DNA of 64,000 nucleotides. Source: Sphagnum compactum. Taxonomy: Eukaryota; Bryophyta; Sphagnopsida; Sphagnales. Below are positions 10,060 to 21,609 of the stretch, one piece after another (position 1 is the first letter of the stretch; the number at the start of each line of letters is the position of its first letter). Under the pieces are notes generated by a model. That model was not told the DNA's origin and made no database searches. It saw nothing but the letters and a program-made list of their open reading frames with translations. The translations under genes and the position numbers were made by a program. The stretch spans positions 5,704,001 through 5,768,000 of the forward strand of contig OZ234503.1 of assembly GCA_965153455.1 (NCBI GenBank), written 5' to 3'.

Positions 10060-12337
10060 TTCCACGTCTCTTTCCAGGTCTCAACCGCGCAGCTAGCTAG
10101 CCACCTACCTACACGAGGATATACGTGGGTCTCATCCGGTTGTCAATATCTAAACGCTTTGTATTACCCCGGAGGCGGTAGAGCTCAATTTCCTTTTCCA
10201 AATTTCACGGCCAAGATTTTAAAACAATGCATCAAGAAAAAAAGATGGGCCTTTACAAAATTTAAAAGCTCACAAAATTTACAAAATTAAAAAACTTGTA
10301 CTCCCTTTAACTTCTGCAAGTTACAATGTTAATGAAATTGTTCTTGTCACAATAAAATTTCAATTACAAAAATTTTTGCAATTCATGAGCTTTTATTATA
10401 TCCATAAAAGCTTCCACCATGCATGAGCTCACATTTTTCTCAATTAAAAAATGAAGTATGATTTGCTAAAAAAAAATCCTTTCACTTTCTTTTTTTAAGA
10501 TGATTGTTATTTTTCAATATTATTTTTTCCTCAATCATCATCAAGAAAAACTCTTTATGTCTTGCTATATGGAAACTCAGCAACATTTTTCTCTGATATC
10601 TTTGATGTCTTTTTCCTTCCCTTAACCTCTCCATTTAGGATCTAACACAATGTCAACAACACATAATGTATAAGGTAAGGCATTGCATAGGAATGAAGGC
10701 GCCCTAAAATATATTACACATCTATCAAGGTCATTATGTATTGGATTGAAAGCCAAAATCCAATGCACCCACTACCATTGCATCCAGATGCTTGTAAGCC
10801 TGTCCCATGCACAAAGTGATCACACCAATCTTTGTGAGATCACACCAATTTTCAGGTGATTCCAAACACGTAAATGTTTGCCACAATGCTGTTGGATATA
10901 TATATACATAAGCAACAAGTTATTCATCAAGATTCAGATTTTGGTTTATCTATTTGACAACATCTACAAGCTTTACCAACATTTAATATCATCAGAAGAA
11001 GTGAAGATTATATTGCGTACTCCTGACCATGTACTGAAGCAGTGTTGATCGCCCAAGATGGTTGATCTGGTTTCCAGCTTGCATGCTTGTCAGATTCAAA
11101 TCAGACAAATGTGTGAACTGACTGAGAAAGCCCTAGACAACCTCATCTTCTCCAAACATGTGGCCCAAGAACCATCAATTCCATTGTGATAAATTGAGAC
11201 ACGGAAAGGAGTGGAAAGGAACCAATGCATTTGCACTTGGTACCTTAACCCCCAATCCCAGATCACAATTGGATGTATATAAGACATGCTTCACATGCCT
11301 GCTGAAGCATATGTACAATCTCACACTTCTGCAATAAGTGCTACTGAAAAGAATGAGCTTTGATCCAAGAGTGCTACTCAGACTAGTGTGCAGAAGCTGT
11401 ATGTCTATCCTCAATTCGCAAATGAGGAGTCCCTAAGCTTCCCAGTCAACTCACTGCAGAATAAGAGGTAAAAGTTTCCAAAACACAATTCTCAATTTCA
11501 ACCCTGAATAGTCTCTTACTTGTGATCAAACTCTGTTCACAAACTTTGGACCCCCTTTATCAAATCAGATCTCTCTGAAGATAACATGTGAACAAGTCAA
11601 GACTTCTTCCCAACCTGCCTTGAGTTATATTTCCAGGGTTACAAGTCCTGACCAGAGGAACTTCCAAACCCTGTGAAGAACAACCTCAAGTTCACAATAG
11701 AAAACTGAATTCTTCCAACTAGGGCACCTTTGGCCATTTTCAGAAGTCATCCGCTGCCTTCCACTGTCAGCTATCTGGCGTCATCTGATCTGTGGCTTCA
11801 GCCATCACCCCAGGGCCCTGCAAGCAGATACAGCCATCAGAACTCTGGAAACCATCAAAGCAGGAACCTACTCATGCAAAACTTTGCCAATCACATTACA
11901 AATCCCAAGGCATGATAGATATGCCCTGTGACCCCTATAGTAAATCAAGCAGGTTTCATTTTTGCCTTAACCTCATCTGCCATACCAGTGTGTACACAAG
12001 ACTCACTGACCTGTCTACAAGCACATGAAACAGTAAAGCTGTTACACCTGTCAATGTTCTGCAATTGACCAAACTCACACCAGGATTATGGGATTTATGC
12101 CCATAGTGGATCCTTGTTCATGGGTGAATCAAACACCAATAGAACATGCCTGGACATCCTTCCCTCCAACTTAACAAGCCATATGCAATCATTGCCCAAG
12201 ACATCCCTAGTATGTGCAGTGCTCTGGTGAGACATTCAGTCACTGGAGAAGGATGATATATAATTGGAACTCTTTCCCAAGAGTGCAATTGCATAACTGT
12301 ATGTTCACCATTCAAACCACAGAACCAATAACAACAA
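10060..12337. other. gap between RPS21 and ARI
   Basis: 10060-10560 is AT-rich with no feature. From about 10560 to 12337 the composition is gene-like but no ORF or domain is recognisable, so this is most likely the 3' UTR and downstream flank of the minus-strand ARI gene. No poly(A) site was assigned. Confidence 0.4.
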
Positions 12338-15300
12338 TCACCCCCTGATACAAGGACATAAGTAGGAACACCTATGCATATTCATGTCGTGAATACTTGC
12401 ATGATAATCAAAATTGCTGGAGCAGGTGGAGAATGCCAGACTTGCAGGCTTCCCTTCAAAACACCAGTCGCTTGAAGTACTGTGTTGCTGCACTGGGTCC
12501 GGTTGGAAGGCAGCTTCTGCAGGAGGTAATAAACTCAAAGTGGCATCTATCCGAGTCAACCTGTCCACAGAATTAAGGACCTGTAGGCTGACCTCCCCTT
12601 CACCACCAAGAGCAACAGTGTCCATTTCTTGTAGCAGTGATGCTGAACAGCTAGAACTAGGTTGAGACCTCTCAGTAACTCCTCCAGAACTTGAACCCCT
12701 TGTGTACCTTGCCTCCTCTATTTTATTGGTTCCCAAAAAACAAGAGTCTTTACCCAGTCGCTTGGAGATCAACAGGGGACCTGAGTCTGGAAGAGGTCTT
12801 TTTAAACCCTTCTCTCTTTGGAGTGGCTCAGGCATGTCAATATCCTCATCACCCTCAGCCTCCCGAATTGGCTCTGCTCCTGAACCTGAACTCTGTGCAT
12901 TCGCACAATTGCCACTTCCTGAAAGACATTGACAGCAGTTCAATAGGTGGAAAGAGCCAGAGAAGTTCACACGTGGAGATAATGTCTTGTTGCATCCACA
13001 GGTGACTCATACTGATATCAACACCAACTGTAGCACTCAGATGCAAGAGAGTTGTACACAGAACACAGCAAGGAACTCAAGAGAGTGAACTGACCAGTAT
13101 ATCCCTGAGTACACTTCTCCTAATACCATTATCTCATAGTCCCATTCTAAATTCCACATACACACCACACACCCCACTCACCATTTGTAACAGGAGGGCA
13201 GGCTTTCAAAGACCTGGACTCTTCATCATTTTGAAGAGGTAAAACTTTCTGATTTACCCTATCAGGAGCTTTATAAGCAGTGATCTCAGAAGCCCGCTCA
13301 GCTCCTCCTGTCTTGTAGGGAGCAATGTGATGTGTGGTGAGCTGCAGAGAACCAAGCAAGTCATTCTCAATCACCTCATACCTGCAAGAAAAGCACAGGC
13401 TCCCAGTTAAGAATCAATTCATTTCAGTTTGCCTACAATAGTTTACAACAGCACTATTCACACATGTTGCAGGTACCCAGCAAACTAATAATGTCGGCTG
13501 CAGTCAAATTTAGTACAAGCAAACCAACTTAACCTTCTCAAAGTGTGGACAGAGCAACCTGTCAGGTACTTTCAATGGATATCTTTATGGCTCACCACAA
13601 AAACTTTTCCATTCCCTTTGAAGTCCCTCCTGCATGCAAACTGAGAGATGGCGGGACCATATCCTCAGACAAATGCATTCAAAGACTTGGAGTGAAGGAT
13701 TTGGTGAAAATATTAGAGCTGTTCAACATACCACTGACATTCAACTAAGCATTGAAAACCAAAGAGGGACACAAGGTCAAGAAGGGACCATACATTCGCC
13801 GGCATAGTGTGTCAGTAAGATGAGTAAGGTTGATAACTTGCAAACGCATTTCTCGTACATGAGAGTCATTAGTATGCAATACCAAAGGAACCTCCACCAA
13901 CTTTGCCAAGCGCTCAACAGTTTCTTCCAGCTGTTGTTGCTGATCCTCAAACAGGTTCTGGTTGATAAGATTCTGCTCCACTGAAATATCATCCTTGAAC
14001 AGATCATTTCCAAACATAAAATATGCCAATGCAAATGAGTATGAAAGAGCCCGTCGAGCACGGAACAGTCTTTGCAGCCCATTGGTGAGCCAGCTGTAGT
14101 CCTTGACTAAGTACTCACTGGCTTCTAGTGCTGTGATTTTCTCTTGAACTACCTCCCGCTGCTTCTGCTCAAACTTCAAAGAGTCCATGTGACCTTTCCA
14201 TCGTGAATGATAGTGAATGTATCTTTTCAAGTCACGCTGTGCTCTTGCAGCTTCCTTCTCCTTCTCTTCCTTGAAACGACCACAGCTATGTCCCTCAATG
14301 CTGCTCCAGTTATGCTCTCGCCCTGTTGCTACACCACAAAGCCAACTGCAACCAGCCATGCTACAAGTTAACAGTATATGCACTGGGGGTTACACTGCCT
14401 GGAGATCACTGAACCAAAAAATCCTTCCAATATGTTTGAGCAAATGGAATGTCCTAGGATTCTCAGAAGTTCTAGCTAAGCAACCATTCTGACACACCTT
14501 AAGTCATTTGTTGAAAAAAAACTGTGCAAAGAAACCACATATCTCAAAAAACATGAAAGGCTGGAGACAAAAACCAGTACAAACAAGAGGGTTCAAATAT
14601 ACAAAGCATGTCAATGTAAGTGCAGAGAGGCACTACCAAAAAGCCTGGCCACAAATGCAGCCAACTAGGTTGCACCCGCCATTCTTTTCCACAGGCTTGT
14701 GGCATTTTGGACAGGGTTTGGTGTGAACAGTAAGCCAATTTACAGTCTCGGATTCATCTTTGCATTTTTTGTCCCAGAGTGCCCACATGCCACAAGAGCA
14801 AGGTGAGTGGGGCTCTGCCATGCAATTGAAACAAAATTGCTGTCCACAGATGCACTCAATCTCACAATAGGGCTCGCCATCCACTCGAATGGCATTGCCA
14901 CAATGAGGAATGCTGGGGCACCACTTGACTTTTGCATTGTCTTCAATGTATGACTCCAAGAGAAACCGCTCGTAACGTTCAACTGACTCTGGGTCTCGTC
15001 CACCCACCAGCTTCCGCACTTTGTCCTCATCACAAATTGCACCACACTGATGCTCCATACATGTGACACGCCGACTCTGGCCCTCTTTGATTTTGATGAT
15101 GAAGTATTGAGTCCAGCCTGAGACAGGAATCCAGAATAACTCTGTTACCCATGTGTTTCATGAATTCACCTATGCACCCCATACAACTGTTAACTACACA
15201 CTCTGCAACAATATTAACATCATACCTCATGGTGGGAAATTCTCTGCCATCGTTGCAAAGGTTGCAGAGAAAACTAAAGAGAACTTCTCCATACAAATAA

Positions 15301-16868
15301 CCTTCTTGGTGGTCAAGTTTTCAGCTTAAGAGATTGAAACATAACTCTATGACACAGATGATGAACGGACACAATGCTGGTGGAGTTCAAAGAGCATGTA
15401 TGCTTACAGTCATTGCAAAAGGCATGCCCGCAATCCATTCGGGTGGCCTCCTTTTGTGGAGCATCATCTAGACAAATTCCACAACTAATGAAAGAGGGTT
15501 CGCAAACTTGAGGTCTACTGCAAAGGTCCTCTGGTGGGGGCAGGCCTGCTTCTAAAAATATTCCATTTGTCCCTGTCTCTGCAAGCTTCCCAAACAAGCT
15601 CTCCACATTCCATCGGTGATGTATGAGCAATGTTCGCGCATGCCTCAATCGAATTGCCAAGAAATCGACAACCTTCTGCAAATCCTCACTCTGTTCCCCC
15701 ATATTCAAGAACAAGAGTGTATGTATTTTAAAAGAAACATAGGAGACTATTTGCACATTTCTCTTTGAAAGTCCAAGATACCCAAAATGGTTCAGAGCGT
15801 TCAAAAAGTGCAACAATGCCACAAAACCACAGAACCACTAAAATGACAAGACATGCCCAGATACTCTCCCAGGCCGACAAGGGACTCTTTTCAACCTTGT
15901 AACCACACAAACCTTTTTAGTGTATTGATGACAATACACTGGACAAAATTCCTGTCAAGGCTGCTAACTTCACCGGTCATGATCTCATCAAAAGTATGAA
16001 GGAAAATTCAGTAGCTGCAAAGGATATTGTGGTTCGTTCAATGTATCATGCTTGTCTATCAAGGGTTGTCTGAAGAGTTGATAGACTAAAACTTGGAAAC
16101 AAAGGACAAACCTGAGCTGCAAGCAAGGACTCCCTGGTGATGACCTGTGAGAACACCAAATGTACAAAATCAGCACTGCTGCCATACAATATCCAGAGCA
16201 AGTAAGTGCTGGAATCAACCCACAATGAAACACTATTGCAATGACTCCATACTCATGCAGGAGTGCCATCATGATATAGTGGATGTCATGAACATCCTAT
16301 TGCTAATCCATGCCAGGACTGAAACTTTCCAAAAGGACATGAAAAAGACAGTAATCAAGACGCTCCTCCATAATGTGATGGAGAATGTGACAACACCCTT
16401 GTGAATGTTGGATGCTTGATGCATTTACATGAAGTGACCTTTCAGCTGCCAGAAGTACTAAAGCAAGAAGAATAGTGTGTGAAGTATCTGTCCCTGCCAG
16501 AGCTGGGAGTGTTTGAAATTTGTAGCACTACAGTCAATTTTATTGCAATGACCAGGCCAGCACCCAGACAAAGCTTTTGCCACCTTCGTCAAAGGGTTTC
16601 TTCAGAGCACACAGAGAGCAGGAAGCACAGAAACGGGAAATAGCCAAGGTAGAAGAAGAACTAGCACCTATTGCTTGTGCGAATGAGGCAGCGGCATTGG
16701 CAGAGAGTCTAATAAAAGAGAAGTGGAAAAGCAACAGCACACCTTGTGGCAAACCTCAGGCTCCTCCTGATGCGCTACAACCTCTTCATCCTCCCCACCG
16801 TAATCCTCCTCCTCAGATTCTGTCTCCGCACACTCGCTCGCATATGTAATAGATCCGTCGTCGCTCAT
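12338..16868 (-). CDS. ARI2: ARIADNE-type RBR E3 ubiquitin ligase
   Basis: RING-between-RING ligase that takes ubiquitin from an E2 onto its own catalytic Cys and then to a substrate. CDS is complement(12338..12918, 13182..13381, 13794..14345, 14637..15117, 15408..15690, 16112..16144, 16743..16868): 2256 nt, 751 aa, phases consistent. An acidic N-terminus (MSDDGSITYASECAETESEE) leads to VITRESLLAAQ and a UBA-like segment (HARTLLIHHRW). RING1 starts near C123 (CGICLDD...CGHAFCNDCW). IBR spans roughly 200-260 (WCPSIPHCGNAI, CICGQQFCFNC). RING2 is about 283-315, with KPCPKCHKPVEKNGGCNLV; the Cys of GGCN, about C296, is the expected catalytic residue. The basic Ariadne coiled-coil follows (EEKEKEAARAQRDLKRY, LFEDQQQQLEETVERLAKL). 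RING2 and the MYEVIENDLLGSLQL stretch best resemble Arabidopsis ARI1-ARI4. The last exon adds a disordered tail, making it longer than the roughly 593 aa of ARI2; where that exon ends is the least certain point. Confidence 0.9.
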
Positions 16869-16901
16869 GGCTTTCCGCCTCTATTTACACACCGCACGTC
16901 C

Positions 16902-16904
<3 letters not shown>

Positions 16905-16948
<44 letters not shown>
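16905..16948. repeat. (CT)22 microsatellite in ARI 5' leader
   Basis: An uninterrupted CT dinucleotide tract of about 44 nt, (GA)22 on the coding strand. It begins 36 nt upstream of the ARI ATG, so it probably lies in the 5' UTR or core promoter. GAGA/CT tracts are common there in plants. Confidence 0.85.
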
Positions 16949-16950
<2 letters not shown>

Positions 16951-16984
16951 ATGCAGAACAGCTAGATCCCGCTCCTGACTACTG

Positions 16985-17920
16985 ACCTAGCCACGCCCGG
17001 CTCTCGTCCCCGCTTCGAGAAGCATAAGCTGGACTTCATTGGTCACCACCGCAAGGCATCAAATTGGTAGCATCGTACAAGCCATGAAAAAGAACCCTGC
17101 TGCACCGAAACCCCCCCACCCTAGAGAACACACAACAGAAGGAAAAACGAGAGACTTACCGATCCTCAAAGCTAGAAAAAAAAGAACCGAACGGCTGCTG
17201 CTCCAGCAGCTGTATACACACACACAAAGGCGCGGCCGAGGCACTGGGAGACAGGGGGGCACCCCGCAAAAAAGTCGTGAAAAACCCTAGACGATGCACT
17301 AGAGGGTTCAACACCCGCGGCACCACCGGCAGCAACGAGACACACAAGAGGAGAGAAAGAAGGAGGAGGGAGGAGGATTCCACAAACACCACCCCCGCCT
17401 GCTGCACACAAGAAGTCCAAAACCGCTTACAACTGGAGAGAGCAGCCTGCGTCAAATCACAGCATTCCACAACCCTCCTCTTAATTCCAACGACTCCCTT
17501 TTGGTTCCTCCTTTTCCACACCTCTTTGTCTGTTGAAACTCCCTTCTCCTTAACTCGCAAAGGCTGTGGAATCCTCTGTCTCTCTCGCTCTCTCTTGCTG
17601 TGTCCTCTTCTTCGCGCGCTTCCCGTCTGCGTCGCTCTTCGCCATCACTTCCCGAACCATGGGGGCGCTGCCGCGGAAGGGACGCTCGGAGAAGGGAGGG
17701 GGGCGCCGGCGCCCGGGGACACGTTCCGAGCCGATCCGACCCGACCCGATCCGACTCGACTCGACTCGATCCGGTCCGATCTCCGGGGAACAAAACATAC
17801 CCTCGTTTCCATACAGCGATGGGTACGGAATTTCCAAGGAGAACGTGTTAAGGTGGAACCGGAGGGTAAAATTAGGAGGTTTTTTGCTCGGGATCCCGGG
17901 CAGGTCCTAAAGATTCCCTA
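16985..17920. other. GC-rich 5' flank of ARI
   Basis: Relatively GC-rich DNA with overlapping ORFs on both strands that show no family signature. At about 17725-17785 there is a short GATCCGACC / CGACTCGACT direct-repeat cluster next to a CGCCGGCGCC core. An AAACCCTAG telo-box-like site is at about 17281-17289. Best read as promoter and 5' UTR (possibly with a leader intron) of the minus-strand ARI gene. Composition drops sharply to AT-rich after about 17920. Confidence 0.45.
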
Positions 17921-18029
17921 GCCTATCCATGTATTAAAATCTAACACATGGCATTATGAAGATTTTTTAAAATAAAATTATTATTTTTCGAAATATTGAT
18001 TTCCATCGTTCATTATGATTTTTAATGAT

Positions 18030-19020
18030 GGTCCGAGATTGTGACACAAATGGGACATCTAGTCAAACAGAACATAAAAAATTGATATCATTAGACAAAA
18101 TAACCAATTTTTTCTAGTCAAATGGGACATATTATGCAAGATTACATACCTACCTACCAACCCACCCACCTATCTAGATGTAGTACCCACCTATCAACCC
18201 ACCCACATACCTAGATGCAATACCTACCTACCTACCTATTTCCTTACGTGCCTATGCACCCCCTTATAACTTACCTACGTACTAAGTACATACCCACCGA
18301 CCCGCCCACCCACCTACCTACCTACCTACTTACCCACACGTGCCTACGTACATACATATTACCTACCCACCCACTTGCCTATCTATTTACCCACCTACCC
18401 ACCCACCTACCTATCTCCTACAACCTACCTACGTTCGTACTTCATAGTCTTTTAGTGATGTGTCAAAATAAACATGTGAAATTTTTTTAAATGACAAAAA
18501 TTGAACTCCTTTTGATGGTGTGGTCTATTGGTTAAAGACTTGGTTTACCATTGGGGAGGTTAATGGTTCAATTCTTAACATTATAACCTATGTACATGCT
18601 TAAAAGTTAAGGTAGGCTAAGTAGGATATATTAGGTTTATTTAAATAAGCCGAATAGGATAAAGTAGGCTAGGCTAGGTTAAGCTACCACTTATCTACCT
18701 GCCTGCCTTTTTACTACCTACTTACCTACTTGCCTACCTACCTTTTTACAACCTACCTACCTACATGCTTGCTTACCTGCCTTTTTATGACCTACCTACA
18801 TACCTACCTCAATTTTTTTTTGATATGAACAAAAATTTGACAAATCAAAATGACCAGTCAAATGGTCCATACTTTGCTAGTAAAAAAAATCATCCCAATC
18901 ACAATGGACATGTCGAAATCAATTTCTCCAAAATGATGGAATGGTCTTTTTTACCCTTGTTCAAATTGGGTAGTTTTTTACTATATTTTCCAGTAAAAAA
19001 AACCATTTTTTCTAATAGTA
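18030..19020 (+). mobile_element. CACTA-like non-autonomous element, copy 1
   Basis: Homologous to the reverse complement of 55575-56338. The left arm has AATTGA(T/C)ATCATTA and TCAAATGGGACAT(A/C)TTATGC; then comes an ACCT/ACCC-rich core (18141-18440 and 18676-18811); the right arm has AAAATGACC(A/G)(G/A)TCAAATGG, ACCCTTGTTCAAATTGG and a T-rich end. The right terminus reads, reverse complemented, TACTATTAGAAAAAATGG, matching the CACTA termini of the other copy with C to T at position 1. The left terminus was not found, so the copy is probably truncated. Subterminal TTGACTAG/TCAAATGG motifs in both orientations fit a CMC/CACTA element. No transposase is present. Confidence 0.5.
18505..18600 (+). 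mobile_element. tRNA-derived SINE-like fragment
   Basis: It contains a Pol III A-box-like TGGTCTATTGGTTAAAG at about 18521 and a B-box-like GGTTCAATTCT at 18565-18575, with spacing close to that of a tRNA. This segment is absent from the homologous inverted copy at 55.6-56.3 kb, so it looks like an insertion nested in the CACTA-like element. It is too degenerate to be a functional tRNA. Confidence 0.45.
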
Positions 19021-19470
19021 ATTTAAGTAGTGACACCAAATAACCAAAGGTGTTAATGTGCTATGATTTTTAGTAAGGCATCATAGATAATGAGGAGGAT
19101 GTTTATAACACAACCAAAAATATTATCTATTGGAACCATAATCATGTTTAAAGAATCAATAATTATGTTTAATATAAATGCAATTTGTAAGTTGACAATT
19201 GATCTAAAGAAGTTGTAAGAAATGACTTAAGGGATAAATAGCACAAAGGTTAATTCCATGATCATAAAAAGATATAATGTATCCAAAAAGTATTATTATC
19301 ATACATCGAGTCACATATAGGTGGATGAAACCTTAATACATTTGAAATTTCAAAACCTACAAATTGCCAATTGGACTTTAACTAATGAGCAATAGTTGGT
19401 TAAATTAAACTTGAGAACAATGGATAGTTTCATTATGTCAAGGTCAGTGCAAAATTGATTCCATAGCAAA

Positions 19471-21560
19471 TTGGTGTTTTGGAAAAGCTTTGAAAAATTC
19501 AAAAACACATTTGAATGGATCTACAAGGATTTGAAGGGTCTGGCACCAAAGTTAGCACAACACAGGATTGAGTTCGACACTACCATAACACCAACACATC
19601 AAGCCAAATATTACATGAACCCAAATTATGCAATAAAAATGAAACATGAAATTGACAAGCTATTAGCTACAAGATTAATAAAATTTGTTGAAGAGGTGAC
19701 CCTAGTTATCACCCATCATGGTGGTTCCAAAACATAATTGTAAATTACAAATTTTGTGTCAATTTTCACAAGTTTAATGCAACCACCAAGAAGGACCCAT
19801 ATCTATTATTATCTCATTTGCTATAGTTAATACAAATTATAATATTTAATATTTTAAATAATAATATAATAAATGAAAATAATAAATCATGTCATTATAT
19901 TACAATATAACATGGATTGATTAAATTTATATATTTTATTATAATAAATATTAAAAAATTATGACAATCAAAAAAATTTAAACTATTTTTAAACTTATTA
20001 TGGTAATTAATGGCTAGTTTAGACCATATATTTTGTCATTATTCTTTTTCTTACTATCTCACTTGTTATAGCTCTTATAATCAAATAACAATATTCAAAT
20101 GTCCATTTTTAGATTCAATTAATAATTTTCTGATTTGAAATATTAATTTTTAAACTCAAAATTAATATTTCAAAACTCAATTTTCAATTTTCAAATCAAA
20201 TAAGTTTTTTGAATTCAAATAAAAAATTTCAGAATTGGAAAAATCAACTTTCAAATTCAAATATAATTTTCAGGATTCAAATAGCAAATTTTGGATTTGT
20301 ATCCCAATTTTAGAATTGAAATATCTATTTTTATGTTTAAATCAAAATTTGTAGAATTGATATATGAATAATATACATACATATGCATAATATATGTATA
20401 GATATATATTTATATATATATCATAAATATAGCTTTAATACATATATTAAAATATATACTTAAGTCATCATAGAATATTTTTATGGCGTGATTAATTTGG
20501 TTACTAATGCAACTTATAAGCTTATTCATGGATAAAAATAAATTTGAAAAATCCAACCAATATGACCAAACAATTTAAATATGATCTTATAGTTGTAAGT
20601 ACTCACAAACCCAATCACAAAGGACTACAAGTTGCACACAGTCGCAAATGGAGTGGTTACATTTTGGTTAATTTTTACTAGTGATGGGACATGATAACGA
20701 AATGCAAAGATGTTTGTTTGATCAAAGAGATATTGGTGGTGTTTAAGGAGCTACAAGAAGGTGTAGCAGGTGGTCATTTTACAAAGGACATCACATTCTA
20801 AAAGATTTTATATGTAAGATAATGGTGGATTACATTGTGTAAGGATGTGATGGAACATTGTTGCAATTGTGACTTGTGCCAACGAATAGCTGGTTTGAAA
20901 AATATGAGTTTGGCAAAGTTGGCAATTACTTTATCAAAAAAACCATTCATGTAATGGGGGTTGGATTTCATGGGGCCAATTAAACTAGCCGGTAGATTTT
21001 TGGGTGACAAATATATATTAATGGCTATTGATTATGACACAAAATGGGTGGAAGCATAGGCATTATGCACGAACATTGTTATAGTGACTATAAGATTGAT
21101 CTATGCATTATGACTAGGTTTGGGTGTCCACTAAAATTGGTTATAGATCAAGGGGTGCATTTTACTAATGATGTAATCAAATAGTTAACATATCATTTTT
21201 TGTTGAAACATGTTAGTTCTACAACCTACTACTTGAAAAAAAAATGGATAGGCATAGTTCAGTAACAATATGATAAAGGCATTATCAACAAAACTTGGTA
21301 ATGAAAACAAGACATATTGGGACAAACACATGTCAAGATGGTATTACTTTCATATTAAACATCATACAAAGTTACAACATGATATGCACCATACCAATTG
21401 GTGTATGGTTTGCAACCATGGACATCAATTGAATATGTTTTGTGATCATTCAATGGAGGACCATGGGATGCAATTCCAATATGGATATTGATTAATAGGT
21501 TGCATGAATTGAAAAAACTCCATGGGTATTATTCAACAATAGATAAGAATGTTGCCAATG
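19471..21560 (+). pseudogene. decayed Ty3/gypsy retrotransposon pol
   Basis: Remnant of a Ty3/gypsy polyprotein. At 19471-19737 the open segment has the start of reverse transcriptase (KLAQHRIEFDT, MNPNYA, EIDKLLATRLIKFVEE). A frameshift follows, with FCVNFHKFNATTKKDPY in another frame near 19750-19805. The RT core and RNase H are missing, replaced by about 0.85 kb of AT-rich DNA. From about 20690 the integrase part resumes: GGHFT and CDLCQR (HHCC finger region), LDFMGPIK, YDTKWVEA, DQGVHF, and a late (A/T)PYQLVYG block near 21391. Several in-frame stops and frame changes show it is dead. No LTRs, primer-binding site or target duplication were identified. Confidence 0.85.
20095..20360. repeat. 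degenerate AT minisatellite inside the gypsy remnant
   Basis: About ten imperfect units of roughly 25 nt built on TTTTCAGAATTCAAAT-like sequence. It lies where RT/RNase H should be and is followed by a pure AT palindromic tract near 20365-20455. Confidence 0.55.
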
Positions 21561-21609
21561 TTGAATGAATCAATACCTATGGTCGCAACATCACTTGGAG
21601 ACAGTACAA

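Noticed and set aside
12414-13005. Plus-strand frames of 76-104 codons
   Set aside because: Antisense shadows of the last ARI exon, which carries the conserved joined frame.
16985-17921. Many overlapping frames on both strands upstream of ARI
   Set aside because: GC-rich sequence lengthens chance frames; none has a family motif and they overlap each other. More likely promoter and leader.
18521-18575. Functional tRNA gene
   Set aside because: A- and B-box-like motifs are present but no cloverleaf acceptor stem pairs; a SINE-like remnant fits better.
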